DNA of 64,000 bases from Streptomyces halstedii (lineage in GTDB: Bacteria; Actinomycetota; Actinomycetes; Streptomycetales; Streptomycetaceae): positions 62,001 through 126,000 of the forward strand of contig JOAZ01000009.1 of assembly GCA_000720535.1 (NCBI GenBank), in the 5' to 3' direction. The notes under the pieces were generated by a model, which had not been told where the DNA came from, did no database searches, and saw only the letters and a program-made list of their open reading frames with translations. Position 1 is the first letter of the stretch, and every line of letters begins with the position of its first letter. The translations under genes were made by a program, and so were the position numbers. Shown piece after piece: positions 26,201 to 35,699 of this stretch.

Positions 26201-28027
26201 GTGCACCACCGCACCTCCAGACGCACCCTCCTCGCCGCCACCGCGGCCACCGCCGCCGCCGCGGCGACCGGCGTGGTCGCCGTCCCCGGCACCGCGCAGG
26301 CGTCCGGCACCTCCACGGACAGCCGCCTCAAGCGGCTCATCGCCCGGATGAGCCTTGAGGAGAAGGTCGGCCAGCTCTTCGTGATGCGGGTGTACGGGCA
26401 CTCCGCCACCGCGCCGGACCAGGCGGACATCGACGCCAACCTCGACGAGATCGGTGTGCGCACCGCCGCCGAGCTGATCGCCAGGTACCACGTGGGCGGC
26501 ATCATCTACTTCACCTGGGCGCACAACACCCGCGACCCGCACCAGATCGCCGACCTCTCCAACGGCATCCAGCGCGCCGCGCTCGCCCAGCCCACCCCGC
26601 TGCCGCTGCTCATCTCCACGGACCAGGAGCACGGCATCGTCTGCCGGGTGGGCGAGCCCGCCACGCTGATGCCGGGCGCGATGGCTCTCGGCGCGGGCGG
26701 TTCACGCTCCGACGCGCGCACGGCGGCCCGGATCGCGGGCGCCGAGCTGGCCGCCCTGGGGATCAACCAGAACTACGCCCCCGACGCCGACGTCAACGTC
26801 AACCCGGCCAACCCCGTCATCGGCGTACGCTCCTTCGGCTCCGACCCGCAGTCCGTCGCGGGGCTGGTCGCCGCGCAGGTGAAGGGCTACCAGAGCGCCC
26901 AGGTCGCCTCGACGGCCAAGCACTTCCCCGGGCACGGCGACACCAGCACCGACAGCCACACGGGCCTGCCCTCCATCCAGCACACCCGTGAGCAGTGGGC
27001 CGAGCTGGACGCCCCGCCGTTCCGGGCGGCCGTCGCCGCCGGTATCGACTCGATCATGACCGCGCACATCGTGGTCCCGGCGCTGGACCCCTCGGAGGAC
27101 CCCGCCACCCTCTCCCGCCCCATCCTCACCGGCATCCTCCGCGAGGAGCTGGGGTACGACGGGGTCGTGGTCACCGACTCCCTCGGCATGGAGGGCGTCC
27201 GCACCAAGTACGGCGACGAGCGCGTCCCCGTCCTCGCCCTCCAGGCCGGTGTGGACCAGCTGCTCAACCCGCCGGACCTCTCCGTCGCCTGGAACGCCGT
27301 CCTGGCGGCCGTCAAGAGCGGCGAGATCAGTGAGGCCCGCATCGAGGAATCGATTCTGCGGATCCTGCGGCTGAAGTCGAAGCTGGGCCTCTTCCGCGAT
27401 CCCTACGTCACCCGCCGGGGCGTCGACCGCACGGTGGGCGTCAAGGAGCACCTGGCCACCGCCGACCGCATCGCCGAGCGCACCACCACGCTGCTCGCCC
27501 ACACCGGCCGGTTGCTGCCGCTCTCACGCCGTACCCACCGGAACGTGCTGGTGGTCGGCGCCGACCCCGCCTCGCCCTCCGGCACGACGGGCCCGCCCAC
27601 CACCACCCTGGCCGCCGCCTTCGAGGAACTGGGGTTCCGGGCCACCGCCCTGCCCACGGGTACGGCACCCTCCCCGGCCACGATCGACCAGGCGGTGACC
27701 GCCGCCGCGGGCAAGGACGCCGTGGTGGTGGGGACGTACGGCGTCACCGCCACGAGTTCCCAGCGCACCCTGGTGGCCGCGCTGGCGGCGACGGGTGTCC
27801 CGGTGATCTGCCTGGCCATCCGCAACCCGTACGACATCGCCCATCTGACCGGCACCGGTTACGCGGCGAGCCTGGCCACGTACTCCTGGACCGACGTCGA
27901 ACTGCGGGCCGCCGTAAGGGTGATCGCGGGCCGGGCGCGGCCGAAGGGCCGGCTGCCGGTCCCGGTGCGGCGCGCGGACGCCCCGGAACAGACGCTGTAC
28001 CCGGTCGGCTTCGGCCTGTCGTACTGA
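26201..28027 (+). CDS. Tat-exported glycoside hydrolase family 3 (beta-N-acetylhexosaminidase type)
   Basis: 608 aa. The N-terminus is a Tat signal (SRRTLLAATAATAAAAATG, cleavage likely after GTAQA, about residue 31). The catalytic barrel carries KHFPGHGDTSTDSH, the hallmark of GH3 enzymes acting on N-acetylhexosaminides (NagZ group) with its catalytic Asp/His dyad. VVTDSLGMEGV contains the nucleophile Asp. A C-terminal Rossmann-like GH3_C domain follows. It is probably secreted and acts on peptidoglycan or chitin fragments. A strong hairpin 18 bases after the stop terminates it as a single transcript. Confidence 0.9.
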   Translation: MHHRTSRRTLLAATAATAAAAATGVVAVPGTAQASGTSTDSRLKRLIARMSLEEKVGQLFVMRVYGHSATAPDQADIDANLDEIGVRTAAELIARYHVGGIIYFTWAHNTRDPHQIADLSNGIQRAALAQPTPLPLLISTDQEHGIVCRVGEPATLMPGAMALGAGGSRSDARTAARIAGAELAALGINQNYAPDADVNVNPANPVIGVRSFGSDPQSVAGLVAAQVKGYQSAQVASTAKHFPGHGDTSTDSHTGLPSIQHTREQWAELDAPPFRAAVAAGIDSIMTAHIVVPALDPSEDPATLSRPILTGILREELGYDGVVVTDSLGMEGVRTKYGDERVPVLALQAGVDQLLNPPDLSVAWNAVLAAVKSGEISEARIEESILRILRLKSKLGLFRDPYVTRRGVDRTVGVKEHLATADRIAERTTTLLAHTGRLLPLSRRTHRNVLVVGADPASPSGTTGPPTTTLAAAFEELGFRATALPTGTAPSPATIDQAVTAAAGKDAVVVGTYGVTATSSQRTLVAALAATGVPVICLAIRNPYDIAHLTGTGYAASLATYSWTDVELRAAVRVIAGRARPKGRLPVPVRRADAPEQTLYPVGFGLSY

Positions 28028-28045
28028 CCCGGGGCCCGTCACCAC

Positions 28046-28076
28046 CGCCCCGCCGGAAGCCGGTTCCGGCGGGGCG
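28046..28076 (+). terminator. terminator after the GH3 gene
   Basis: CGCCCCGCCGGAA pairs perfectly with TTCCGGCGGGGCG (13 bp, 5-base loop GCCGG). It begins 18 bases after the stop codon. Confidence 0.85.
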
Positions 28077-28243
28077 CGGTGCCGTTCCCGTACCTCCGCC
28101 GGAGGAGCCACCGGGCCGTCACAGTCCCCCTCGGCCCCGCGCGTTCACCCCATGGAGGGCAAAGTCACGCCACGCCTGGCGCGCGCCCGCCCCGCCGGGC
28201 CAGGCTGGCGGACGTCATCACGGGACGTATCGGGGGGACATCC

Positions 28244-28897
28244 ATGTACGAGCGCCGACGCGCCCCGGGACCGGTGCGCGTCCTGCTGCCCGCCCTGGGG
28301 CTGCTGGTCCTGACGGCCTGTCACCCGTCGTCCGGGGCACCCGCCGGACTCGCCGGGCAGCAGCCCTCACCCGGGGGCTACGGCGACGTCTTCCTGGGAC
28401 CCGCGGACTGCAGCTCGCGCGGCGAGCCGGTGCGGGAGGTCTCCTGCCGCAGCGAGAAGGCGGCGGCCCGGGTGCTGGCCCGGTACTCCGGCGTGCCGTC
28501 CAACGGTCCGGCCTGCCCGCCCGCCACCGACTTCGTCCTGCACATCGCGGAGGACGGCGGCCCGGCCGAGGCGGGCGGCCCGCCCGAGGACGACCGCGAC
28601 GGCCCCGCCCAGGAGCCCGGCACACTCCGGGGCTACGCCTGCATGCGCAATCTGGAGCCCCCGCACCCGGGTGATCCGGGGCAGGGCGGCGGCCCGCTCA
28701 CCGTCGTCGGGGACTGCGTCTACGCCTCCCGCGAAGGAGAGGTCAAGGAGACCGCCTGCGACGGATCGGGCACGCACGCACCGGAGTTCGAGGTGGAGTC
28801 GGCCGTCGCCTCCCGCGACCGGTGTCCCGGCACGACCGATCTGTACGTCCAACTGGGCGGGGACAGCCCGGTGGGCTGTGCGCACCGGGTGCGGTGA
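28244..28897 (+). CDS. hypothetical lipoprotein
   Basis: 217 aa from ATG 28244, preceded by CGGGGGGAC. The N-terminus is a lipoprotein signal: basic region, hydrophobic core LLPALGLLVL, lipobox LTAC with Cys near residue 27. The mature part has a Cys-rich, acidic sequence with two similar halves. Each has a CxS or C-VYASREGEV-type segment followed by ACPPATDFVLHI or RCPGTTDLYVQLG, suggesting an internal duplication of a small disulfide-bonded domain. Function unknown. The end of the coding sequence is one arm of a terminator hairpin with the stop codon in its loop. Confidence 0.75.
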   Translation: MYERRRAPGPVRVLLPALGLLVLTACHPSSGAPAGLAGQQPSPGGYGDVFLGPADCSSRGEPVREVSCRSEKAAARVLARYSGVPSNGPACPPATDFVLHIAEDGGPAEAGGPPEDDRDGPAQEPGTLRGYACMRNLEPPHPGDPGQGGGPLTVVGDCVYASREGEVKETACDGSGTHAPEFEVESAVASRDRCPGTTDLYVQLGGDSPVGCAHRVR

Positions 28898-28919
28898 GAT
28901 GCCGGCACCCGGTGCGCAC
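28878..28919. terminator. bidirectional hairpin with the stop codon in its loop
   Basis: GTGCGCACCGGGTGC (28878-28892) pairs perfectly with GCACCCGGTGCGCAC (28905-28919). The 12-base loop contains the TGA (28895-28897) of the lipoprotein gene. It sits between convergent genes and could terminate both. Confidence 0.8.
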
Positions 28920-28961
28920 GGACGGAAACCCTGGCGGGGCACCCCTGAGGGGCGGGTCCCC

Positions 28962-30440
28962 TTACGGGCGCAGGGTGCCCCGGTTCCGCTCGATCTCCGC
29001 GTCCCGCTTGTCCAGACGCGCGTCGAACTTCGCCAGCGGCTTCGCCTGGGCCGGGTCCGCCTGGACGGCGGCCGGGGCGACGCCCGCCCAGCGCAGGATG
29101 GCCGCGGTGGCCTTCGCCTTCTCGGCGTCGACCAGACCGGAGACCTTCGAGCCGTGGTTGCCGCCGGGCACGGTGTAGACGTAGCTGTCCCGGGCGCCCC
29201 GGCCGAGGTGGAAGGGCTCGGCACCCCACGGGTCGTTCTCGCCGTAGACGTACATCATCTGCCGCGCGTTGTTCTTCACCCAGCGGTCCACGTCCCGCAT
29301 CGCGGAGGCCTGGAACTTCATCGGGATGGAGCGCGGTACGAAGGTGCGCGGCGGCTGGTAGCCGTAACGGCTCAGGTTGCCGAGCCAGGGCTGCTTGATG
29401 TCCGGCGAACCGAGCTGCGTGCCCGCCTGGTAGTAGTACGGCGTGTACTGCTCCAGGTCCTGGTCGCTGTAGGCGGAGAAACCGGAGATGCCGTCGACGG
29501 AGTCCCAGATCTGCTGGTCCGTGGCCCCGCGCGCGTCGGCCGGGATGGCCTCGCAGTCGGCGAGCATGCTGTACTGCCAGAACGCCCAGATGTAGTCCAT
29601 GACGACGGCTTCGTACGCCTTGTCGAGGGTGCCGACGGTGGTGAAGGTGAGGCCGTTGCTTGCGGCGTAGGCCTCGAACTTCTTCTCCAGCGGCTTCCTG
29701 CGGATCAGCGCCTCGCGCTGCACACCGTTCAGCCGGGCGCGGCACTCCTTGGTGCCGACCTTGGCGAAGAACCGGTCGTAGGCCGAATCCTCGTTGTTCA
29801 CCACGTCGTTGGGCGCCACATAGGCGACGACGCCGTCCATGTCCTTCGGGTAGAAGCGCTCGAAGTAGGTGGCGGTCATGCCGCCCTTGGAACCGCCGGT
29901 GGCCAGCCACTTCTTCGAGTAGATCTTCTTCAGCGCCGTGTAGACACGGTGCTGGTCACTGGCGGCCTGCCAGATGTCGAGCTTCGACCAGTCGGCGGGC
30001 TGCGGACGGGACGGGGTGAAGAAACGGTACTCCAGGGAGACCTGGTTGCCGTCGACGATCTGCGTCGGCTCACTGCGGCTCGGGTTGGTCGAGACGTTGT
30101 AGCCGCTGGTGTAGAAGACCGTGGGACGGCTGGTGTCCTTGTGCAGCAGGGTGATGCGCTGCTGGAACGTTCCCCTGGACGGCTTCTTGTGGTCGATCGG
30201 CTGGGTGTACTCAAGGACGAAGTAGCGGTAGCCGGTGTACGGCTTCTCCTCGATCAGACTCATGCCCGGGATGGCCAGGATGCGGTCCTTGATGTCCTTG
30301 GCGCTGGTCTCACCACTGCTCACGCCGCTCCGCGTCGCGGCCGGTTCCGCGGCGGTGGCCGCACCGGCCGAGGCTCCCGTCGCACTCACCGTGCCGATGA
30401 GCACCGCGAGCGAGAGAACCCCTCTGAGCGTCTTGCGCAT
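28962..30440 (-). CDS. secreted serine peptidase, S37/S28-like (PS-10 tripeptidyl aminopeptidase type)
   Basis: 492 aa with a Sec signal peptide (MRKTLRGVLSLAVLIGTV, cleavage near ATAAEP). The mature protein matches the Streptomyces prolyl tripeptidyl aminopeptidase family: YFVLEYTQPIDHKKPSRGTF near the N-terminus, nucleophile elbow GGSKGG with the catalytic Ser, and YGENDPWGAEPF and PGGNHGSK near the C-terminus carrying the likely Asp and His. It probably trims proline-containing peptides outside the cell. It is transcribed alone, tail to tail with the lipoprotein gene across a shared hairpin. Confidence 0.88.
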   Translation of the reverse strand: MRKTLRGVLSLAVLIGTVSATGASAGAATAAEPAATRSGVSSGETSAKDIKDRILAIPGMSLIEEKPYTGYRYFVLEYTQPIDHKKPSRGTFQQRITLLHKDTSRPTVFYTSGYNVSTNPSRSEPTQIVDGNQVSLEYRFFTPSRPQPADWSKLDIWQAASDQHRVYTALKKIYSKKWLATGGSKGGMTATYFERFYPKDMDGVVAYVAPNDVVNNEDSAYDRFFAKVGTKECRARLNGVQREALIRRKPLEKKFEAYAASNGLTFTTVGTLDKAYEAVVMDYIWAFWQYSMLADCEAIPADARGATDQQIWDSVDGISGFSAYSDQDLEQYTPYYYQAGTQLGSPDIKQPWLGNLSRYGYQPPRTFVPRSIPMKFQASAMRDVDRWVKNNARQMMYVYGENDPWGAEPFHLGRGARDSYVYTVPGGNHGSKVSGLVDAEKAKATAAILRWAGVAPAAVQADPAQAKPLAKFDARLDKRDAEIERNRGTLRP

Positions 30441-30517
30441 GCACCCTCCCCTTGTTTCACGACAGACGCCGTGAACCTAGCGGGGACGACGCCTGCCACG
30501 CCAGACCCCGGGGCGTG

Positions 30518-31066
30518 TCAGCACCCGATCCACCCGGTGGACCCCGCCGACCCGCCGACCGAACCGGAGGCCCGGACGCAGCGGTTGAGGGCGTGCACCC
30601 GCACCGGTCCGGCCCGGGTGGTGAACTTCCCCTGGTCGACGACCGCCCGGCCCCCACGGGGTTGCAGCGACACCTTCATCTCGCGGCGCGCGCCCGGCTT
30701 CTTGGCCACGGTCACCGCGCAGGCGTAGGCCCTGCTCTTGTAGACGCGCAGCGAACCGGTGGAGAAGGTCACCGTCTTGACCAGCCGTCCGGGGCAGAGC
30801 GCCGCGGCGGTCGCCTCCCCGGCGCCGAGGACCAGTCCGGCCGCCGCGAGCACCGGCAGGACGAGCAGCACCGCCGCCAGTCGTCTGCCGGTGGCTGCGC
30901 GCCGCCCGACCGGCCGCCCGTTCGAGCCCGGAGGGGCCTTCGGCGGCCCCGCCGCGCCACGCGCCTCGTCCGTCCGGTCCGTCCGGTCCACGCGGTCCAC
31001 CCGGTCCACCTCGCCCACGTCGCCCACCCCGTCCATGCCGCCCGCCCCGTTCACGCCGTCGAACAC
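30518..31066 (-). CDS. small secreted or anchored protein of unknown function
   Basis: 182 aa from GTG 31066; ATG 31036 is an equally good start. A 50-residue charged, low-complexity N-terminal region contains VDRVDRVDRTDRTDE, encoded by a 9-bp repeat. A basic stretch and a hydrophobic segment follow (LAAVLLVLPVLAAAGLVLGAG, about residues 65-85), ending in an AxA-like site. The exported part is basic with four cysteines (LCPG, YACAV, NRCV, and the C-terminal residue), which could form two disulfides. I do not recognise the family. It lies alone between the peptidase and ABC genes on the same strand. Confidence 0.65.
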   Translation of the reverse strand: MFDGVNGAGGMDGVGDVGEVDRVDRVDRTDRTDEARGAAGPPKAPPGSNGRPVGRRAATGRRLAAVLLVLPVLAAAGLVLGAGEATAAALCPGRLVKTVTFSTGSLRVYKSRAYACAVTVAKKPGARREMKVSLQPRGGRAVVDQGKFTTRAGPVRVHALNRCVRASGSVGGSAGSTGWIGC

Positions 31067-31255
31067 ATGGAGCCTTGGCCGACACCTGTGCGTATCCCTC
31101 TACGACGCGTCCGGCGGACCGGAAGGTTGCGGACAGGGCGGACGGGACGGACGAGACCGCCGGGACGCCGGGGCGGGGCAGGCGACAGCCGGCCCGGGGC
31201 GCCGGTGGAGCGGGGCGGGACACACCCGGCAGGAACGCCGGGGAGGAACGCCGGG

Positions 31256-34200
31256 TCAGACGTTCGCCGGGGCGCCCTCCCCCAGGTCCTCCCCTATGAA
31301 GGTGCGCCAGAGCCGGGCGTACCGGCCGCCCAGGGCGAGCAGTTCCTCGTGCGTACCGTCCTCGGCGACCCTGCCCCGGTCCATCACCACGACCCGGTCG
31401 GCGCGGGCCGCGGTGGTCAGCCGGTGGGCGACCACGAGGGTGGTGCGCCGGCCGGCCAGCCGGTCGGTGGCCTGGTTGACCTGGGCCTCGGCGGCGAGGT
31501 CGAGGGAGGCCGTCGCCTCGTCGAGGAGCAGGACGTCCGGATCGACCAGTTCGGCGCGGGCCAGCGCGATCATCTGGCGCTGGCCGGCCGAGAGGTTGCG
31601 GCCGCGCTCGGCGACCTCGTGCAGATAGCCGCCGTCCAGCGTGGCGATCATGTCGTGCGCGCCGACCGCCCTGGCCGCCGCCTCCACCTGGGCGTCGGTG
31701 GCCGCGGGGCGCCCGTAGGCGATGGCGTCGCGGACGGTCCCGGCGAAGAGGTAGGACTCCTGCGGTACGACACCGAGCCGGTGCCGGTACGCGGTCCTGT
31801 CCAGCGCCCGCAGATCGACGCCGTCCGCCGTGACCCGCCCGTCGGTCGGGTCGTAGAACCGGGCGACGAGCTTGACCAGCGTGGACTTTCCCGCGCCCGT
31901 CTCCCCCACGAACGCGACGGTCTGCCCCGCCGGGATACGCAGGTCGATGCCGCTCAGCGCCTCCTCCTCCCCCTCGCCGTCGGCCGCCCTGTACACGAAC
32001 GACACGTTCTCGAACGCGATGTCCCCGCGCAGCGACGGCACCTCGCGGGGCGCCTCGTGGTCGGCGGTGGAGGTGGGCTCGCGCAGCAGTTCCTGGATCC
32101 GGCCGAGCGAGACCGCGGCCTGCTGGTAGCCGTCGAAGACCTGGGAGAGCTGCTGCACCGGGGCAAAGAACAGGTCGATGTAGAGGAGGTAGGCGACCAG
32201 CGCGCCCGTCGTCAGCGTGCCGTTGTCGACCCGGCCCGCGCCGACGATCAGCACGGCGGCGGCCGCGACCGAGGCCAGCAGCTGGACGAACGGGAAGTAG
32301 ACGGAGATCAGCCACTGGCCGCGCACCCGGGCCTGGCGGTAGTGGTCGCTGCGGTCCGCGAACCGCTCGGCGCCGTCCCGCTCGCGCCGGAACGCCTGCA
32401 CGATCCGCAGCCCGGAGACGGACTCCTGGAGATCGGCGTTGACGACGCCGATGCGCTCGCGGGCCAGCTCGTAGGCCTGGACGCTCTTACGGCGGAAGAA
32501 GACGGTGCCGATGATCAGCACGGGCAGGGTCGCGAAGACGACCAGGGCGAGCTGGACGTCCAGGGCCAGCAGCACGACCATGATCCCGAGGAAGGTGACG
32601 ACCGAGACGAAGGCCGTGACCAGCCCGGTCTGGAGGAACGTGGACAGCGCGTCCACGTCCGTGGTCATCCGGGTCATGATCCGGCCGGTCAGCTCGCGCT
32701 CGTAGTAGTCGAGGCCGAGCCGCTGGAGCTGCGCGAAGATCTTGAGGCGCAGGGAGTACAGGACGCGTTCGCCCGTACGGCCCGTCATGCGCGTCTCACC
32801 GATCTGCGCCGCCCACTGGACGAGGACGGCCAGCAGCCCGATCCCCGCCGCCGCCCAGACGGCGCCGAGCGCCATCCGGGTCACCCCGTCGTCGATGCCG
32901 TGCCGGATCAGCACGGGCAGGAGCAGGCCCATGCCCGCGTCGACCGCGACCAGCCCCAGGCTGATCAGCAGCGGCAGCCCGAATCCGCGCAGCAGCCTGC
33001 GCAGCCCGTAGGACTCCTCGGGGCGCACCGCGGCCGCCTCGTCGACGGCGGGGAGGTCGGTGGCGGGTGGCAGGGCGTCCACCTGCGCCAGCAGTTCGGG
33101 GGTGGCGGGCATGCCGGCCGCCGCGGTGTCGCGCGGTTCCTCCTTGCGGATCCACAGCTCGGGGGTGATGCCGCGTTCGGCGTCGAACTCCGCGGCCAGC
33201 TCCTCCTGGAGCGCGCGGTCGTCCTCCACGGCTCCGGGCACGTCGAGCTGATGGCCCGGTGAGGTGCCGCCCAGCTCGTCCGGGTCGGTCAGCAGCCGCC
33301 GGTAGAGCGCGGAGCGCGCCTCCAGCTCGGCGTGCGTACCGATGTCGGCGAGCCGCCCCCGGTCGAGTACGGCGATACGGTCCGCGAGGCCGAGGGTGGA
33401 GCGGCGGTGCGCGATCAGCAGCGTGGTGCGTCCGGCCATGACCTCGGCCAGGGCCTCGTGGATCTCGTGTTCCACCCGGGCGTCGACGGCGGAGGTGGCG
33501 TCGTCGAGCAGGAGGAGCCGGGGGTCGGTGAGGAGGGCGCGGGCCAGGGCGACCCGCTGGCGCTGGCCGCCGGAGAGCGTCAGCCCGTGTTCGCCGACCT
33601 TGGTGTCGTAGCCGTCGGGCAGCTGGGAGATGAAGCCGTGGGCCTGGGCGGCGCGCGCCGCCTGTTCGATCTGTTCCCGGGTGGCTCCGGGGTGGCCGTA
33701 GGCGATGTTCTCGCCCACCGAGTCGGAGAAGAGGAAGCTGTCCTCGGGGACGAGCCCGACGGCGGCCCGCAGGGAGTCCTGGGTCAGCTCGCGCACGTCG
33801 TGGCCGCCGACCAGGACGGCGCCGTGCGTCACGTCGTAGAAGCGGGGCAGCAGGAGCGAGACGGTCGACTTGCCGCTGCCGGACGCGCCGACGAGGGCGA
33901 CGGTCTCGCCGGGTTCGATGGTGAGGGAGAAGCCGTCGAGCACGGGGCGCTCCTCGGCGTACCCGAAGCGCACGTCGTCGAACTCGACGCTCGCCGGGGC
34001 GTCGGCCGGGAGCTCCTTGGTGCCGTCCGCCATGGACGGCTCGGTGTCGATGAGCTCCAGGACGCGTTCCACGCCCGCCCGCGCCTGCTGGCCGACGGTG
34101 AGGACCATGGCGAGCATCCGGACCGGGCCGACGAGCTGGGCGAGGTAGGTGGAGAACGCGACGAACGTGCCGAGGGTGATCTCGCCCCGGGTGGCCAGCC

Positions 34201-35086
34201 AGCCGCCGAGGGCGAGCATCGCCACCTGGCCGAGCGAGGGGACGGCCTGGAGGGCGGGGGTGTAGCGGGAGTTCAGCCGGATGGTGCGGAGCCGGCCCGC
34301 GAAGAGCTTGCGGCTGACCTCGCGGAGCTTGCCGGTCTCCTGCTCCTCCTGCCCGAACCCCTTGACGACCCGGACCCCGGTCACCGCGCCGTCCACGACC
34401 CCGGCGACGGAGGCCGCCTGGCTCTGGGCGTACCAGGTGGCGGGGAAGAGGCGGGTGCGGGAGCGGCGGGCGATGAACCACAGGGCGGGGGCGACGGCGA
34501 GGGCGACGAGGGTCAGGGGCAGCGACAGCCACGCCATGATCACCAGGGAGATGAGGAAGAGCAGGACGTTCCCGATGGTCATCGGGAGCATGAAGAGGAG
34601 CCCCTGGATGAGCTGGAGGTCGCTGGTGGCCCGCCCGACGACCTGCCCGGTGGACAGCTCGTCCTGCCGCTTCCCGTCGAGCCGGGTGAGGGTGGTGTAC
34701 ATCTCGGTCCGCAGGTCGTGCTGGACGTCGAGGGCGAGCCGGCCGCCGTAGTAGCGGCGGATGTAGGTGGCGGCGTAGACGAGGACGGCGGCGGCGATCA
34801 GGAGGCCGGTCCAGACGGCGAGGGAGCGGGTGTGGTCGGTGACCACGTCGTCGATGATCACCTTGGTGATCAGCGGGACGAGGGCCATCACCCCCATGCC
34901 CGCGAGCGAGGAGCCGAGGGAGAGGACGACGTTGCGCCGGTAGCGCCACGCGTACCCGGTCAGCCGCCGGGCCCACCCCTGCGGCCGGGCCTGTGGCCCC
35001 GCGCCCCGCTTTCCGTGTTCTTCCGTCGCCTTCTTCTGCTCTTCCGTCGCTTCCTGCGTGCCCTTGACGTCGTCGGCGCCCGCCAC
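31256..35086 (-). CDS. fused heterodimer-type ABC exporter (TMD-NBD-TMD-NBD)
   Basis: 1276 aa from GTG 35086 (GGGAGG 5 bases upstream); GTG 35137 is less likely. Two type IV exporter halves are fused. The first NBD has Walker A GASGSGKST, signature LSGGQ and Walker B LLLLDDATSAVD, with Asp in place of the catalytic Glu. The second NBD has Walker A GETGAGKST, signature LSAGQ and canonical LLLDEATASLD. This is the asymmetric pattern of heterodimeric multidrug exporters with one degenerate ATP site, here on one polypeptide. Probable drug or lipid exporter; no neighbouring biosynthetic gene fixes the substrate. Confidence 0.93.
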   Translation of the reverse strand: MAGADDVKGTQEATEEQKKATEEHGKRGAGPQARPQGWARRLTGYAWRYRRNVVLSLGSSLAGMGVMALVPLITKVIIDDVVTDHTRSLAVWTGLLIAAAVLVYAATYIRRYYGGRLALDVQHDLRTEMYTTLTRLDGKRQDELSTGQVVGRATSDLQLIQGLLFMLPMTIGNVLLFLISLVIMAWLSLPLTLVALAVAPALWFIARRSRTRLFPATWYAQSQAASVAGVVDGAVTGVRVVKGFGQEEQETGKLREVSRKLFAGRLRTIRLNSRYTPALQAVPSLGQVAMLALGGWLATRGEITLGTFVAFSTYLAQLVGPVRMLAMVLTVGQQARAGVERVLELIDTEPSMADGTKELPADAPASVEFDDVRFGYAEERPVLDGFSLTIEPGETVALVGASGSGKSTVSLLLPRFYDVTHGAVLVGGHDVRELTQDSLRAAVGLVPEDSFLFSDSVGENIAYGHPGATREQIEQAARAAQAHGFISQLPDGYDTKVGEHGLTLSGGQRQRVALARALLTDPRLLLLDDATSAVDARVEHEIHEALAEVMAGRTTLLIAHRRSTLGLADRIAVLDRGRLADIGTHAELEARSALYRRLLTDPDELGGTSPGHQLDVPGAVEDDRALQEELAAEFDAERGITPELWIRKEEPRDTAAAGMPATPELLAQVDALPPATDLPAVDEAAAVRPEESYGLRRLLRGFGLPLLISLGLVAVDAGMGLLLPVLIRHGIDDGVTRMALGAVWAAAGIGLLAVLVQWAAQIGETRMTGRTGERVLYSLRLKIFAQLQRLGLDYYERELTGRIMTRMTTDVDALSTFLQTGLVTAFVSVVTFLGIMVVLLALDVQLALVVFATLPVLIIGTVFFRRKSVQAYELARERIGVVNADLQESVSGLRIVQAFRRERDGAERFADRSDHYRQARVRGQWLISVYFPFVQLLASVAAAAVLIVGAGRVDNGTLTTGALVAYLLYIDLFFAPVQQLSQVFDGYQQAAVSLGRIQELLREPTSTADHEAPREVPSLRGDIAFENVSFVYRAADGEGEEEALSGIDLRIPAGQTVAFVGETGAGKSTLVKLVARFYDPTDGRVTADGVDLRALDRTAYRHRLGVVPQESYLFAGTVRDAIAYGRPAATDAQVEAAARAVGAHDMIATLDGGYLHEVAERGRNLSAGQRQMIALARAELVDPDVLLLDEATASLDLAAEAQVNQATDRLAGRRTTLVVAHRLTTAARADRVVVMDRGRVAEDGTHEELLALGGRYARLWRTFIGEDLGEGAPANV

Positions 35087-35280
35087 CCGTGCCTCCCGTT
35101 CAGCCGGCCGGCCCCCTGGCCCGCCGCATGTCCCCAACGCGGCGGGCGGAGGATTTCATCCCGCCGCAACAATCCTGGGCCGAAGGTCGGAGGCGGAGGG
35201 GGTGGGTGGTCGTAGGACTCAGGTCAATGAATCAGACAAGGCCACTCGCATGGGTGGTCGACCGGCCCAGCGCGTCGCCA

Positions 35281-35310
35281 TACACTGGAGCATCTATACC
35301 TTCCTGTATA
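35281..35310 (+). promoter_or_regulatory. toxin-antitoxin promoter with TATAC/GTATA palindrome
   Basis: TATAC (35295-35299) and GTATA (35306-35310) form an inverted repeat with a 6-base spacer. It overlaps a TACCTT -10-like box (35297-35302) and the toxin ATG. No ribosome-binding site precedes that ATG, so the mRNA may be leaderless. An alternative promoter is TCGACC (35258) with 17 bases to TACACT (35281-35286). Either way the palindrome sits where an antitoxin would block transcription. Confidence 0.5.
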
Positions 35311-35699
35311 TGGAGAGCTCTTACGTCATCGAGATCGAGCCCGAGGTGCGGTTGTGGCTGATGAATCTGCGCTACCACGACTACCTCGTCGTCGAGTACG
35401 TCACGGACGTGCTCCATGAACGGCCGACCACTCTCAGCGAGCCGTACTCGCGCCACCTCGGCGACGGTGTCAGGGAATTGCGTTTCGTACTGGGCGACAA
35501 TCGGGAGGCCACACGGCTCTCCTACTGGCTCGCGCCGGACCGGCGGATCGTTCTGCTCACCGTCTTCCGTAAGACGAGGCAGCGGGAGACCGCGGAAGTG
35601 GCTCGGGCGAAGAGGGCCAAAGCGGTCTGTGAGGCCTCTCCCGGACCCGCGCTCGATGTGTACGCCCGCGAAGTGGAAGCAGCGAAGGAGGAGCGGTAA
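35310..35699 (+). CDS. HigB/Gp49-like (RelE superfamily) toxin
   Basis: 129 aa from ATG 35310. The sequence fits the phage-derived Gp49-like/HigB toxin family: a compact body with YSRHLGDGVRELRFV and RIVLLTVFRKTRQRE, where the basic strand and FRKT segment are the usual RNase site of RelE-fold mRNA interferases. The stop TAA overlaps the antitoxin ATG (TAATG), the typical coupled order of toxin first. Expected role: ribosome-dependent mRNA cleavage when the antitoxin is lost. The region between ABC gene and toxin (172 bases) has the operator-like palindrome. Confidence 0.85.
   Translation: MESSYVIEIEPEVRLWLMNLRYHDYLVVEYVTDVLHERPTTLSEPYSRHLGDGVRELRFVLGDNREATRLSYWLAPDRRIVLLTVFRKTRQRETAEVARAKRAKAVCEASPGPALDVYAREVEAAKEER

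Noticed and set aside
30452-35215. Two long plus-strand open frames (936 and 627 codons)
   Set aside because: Both are antisense to the ABC exporter and its small neighbour; no domain and shadow-like composition.
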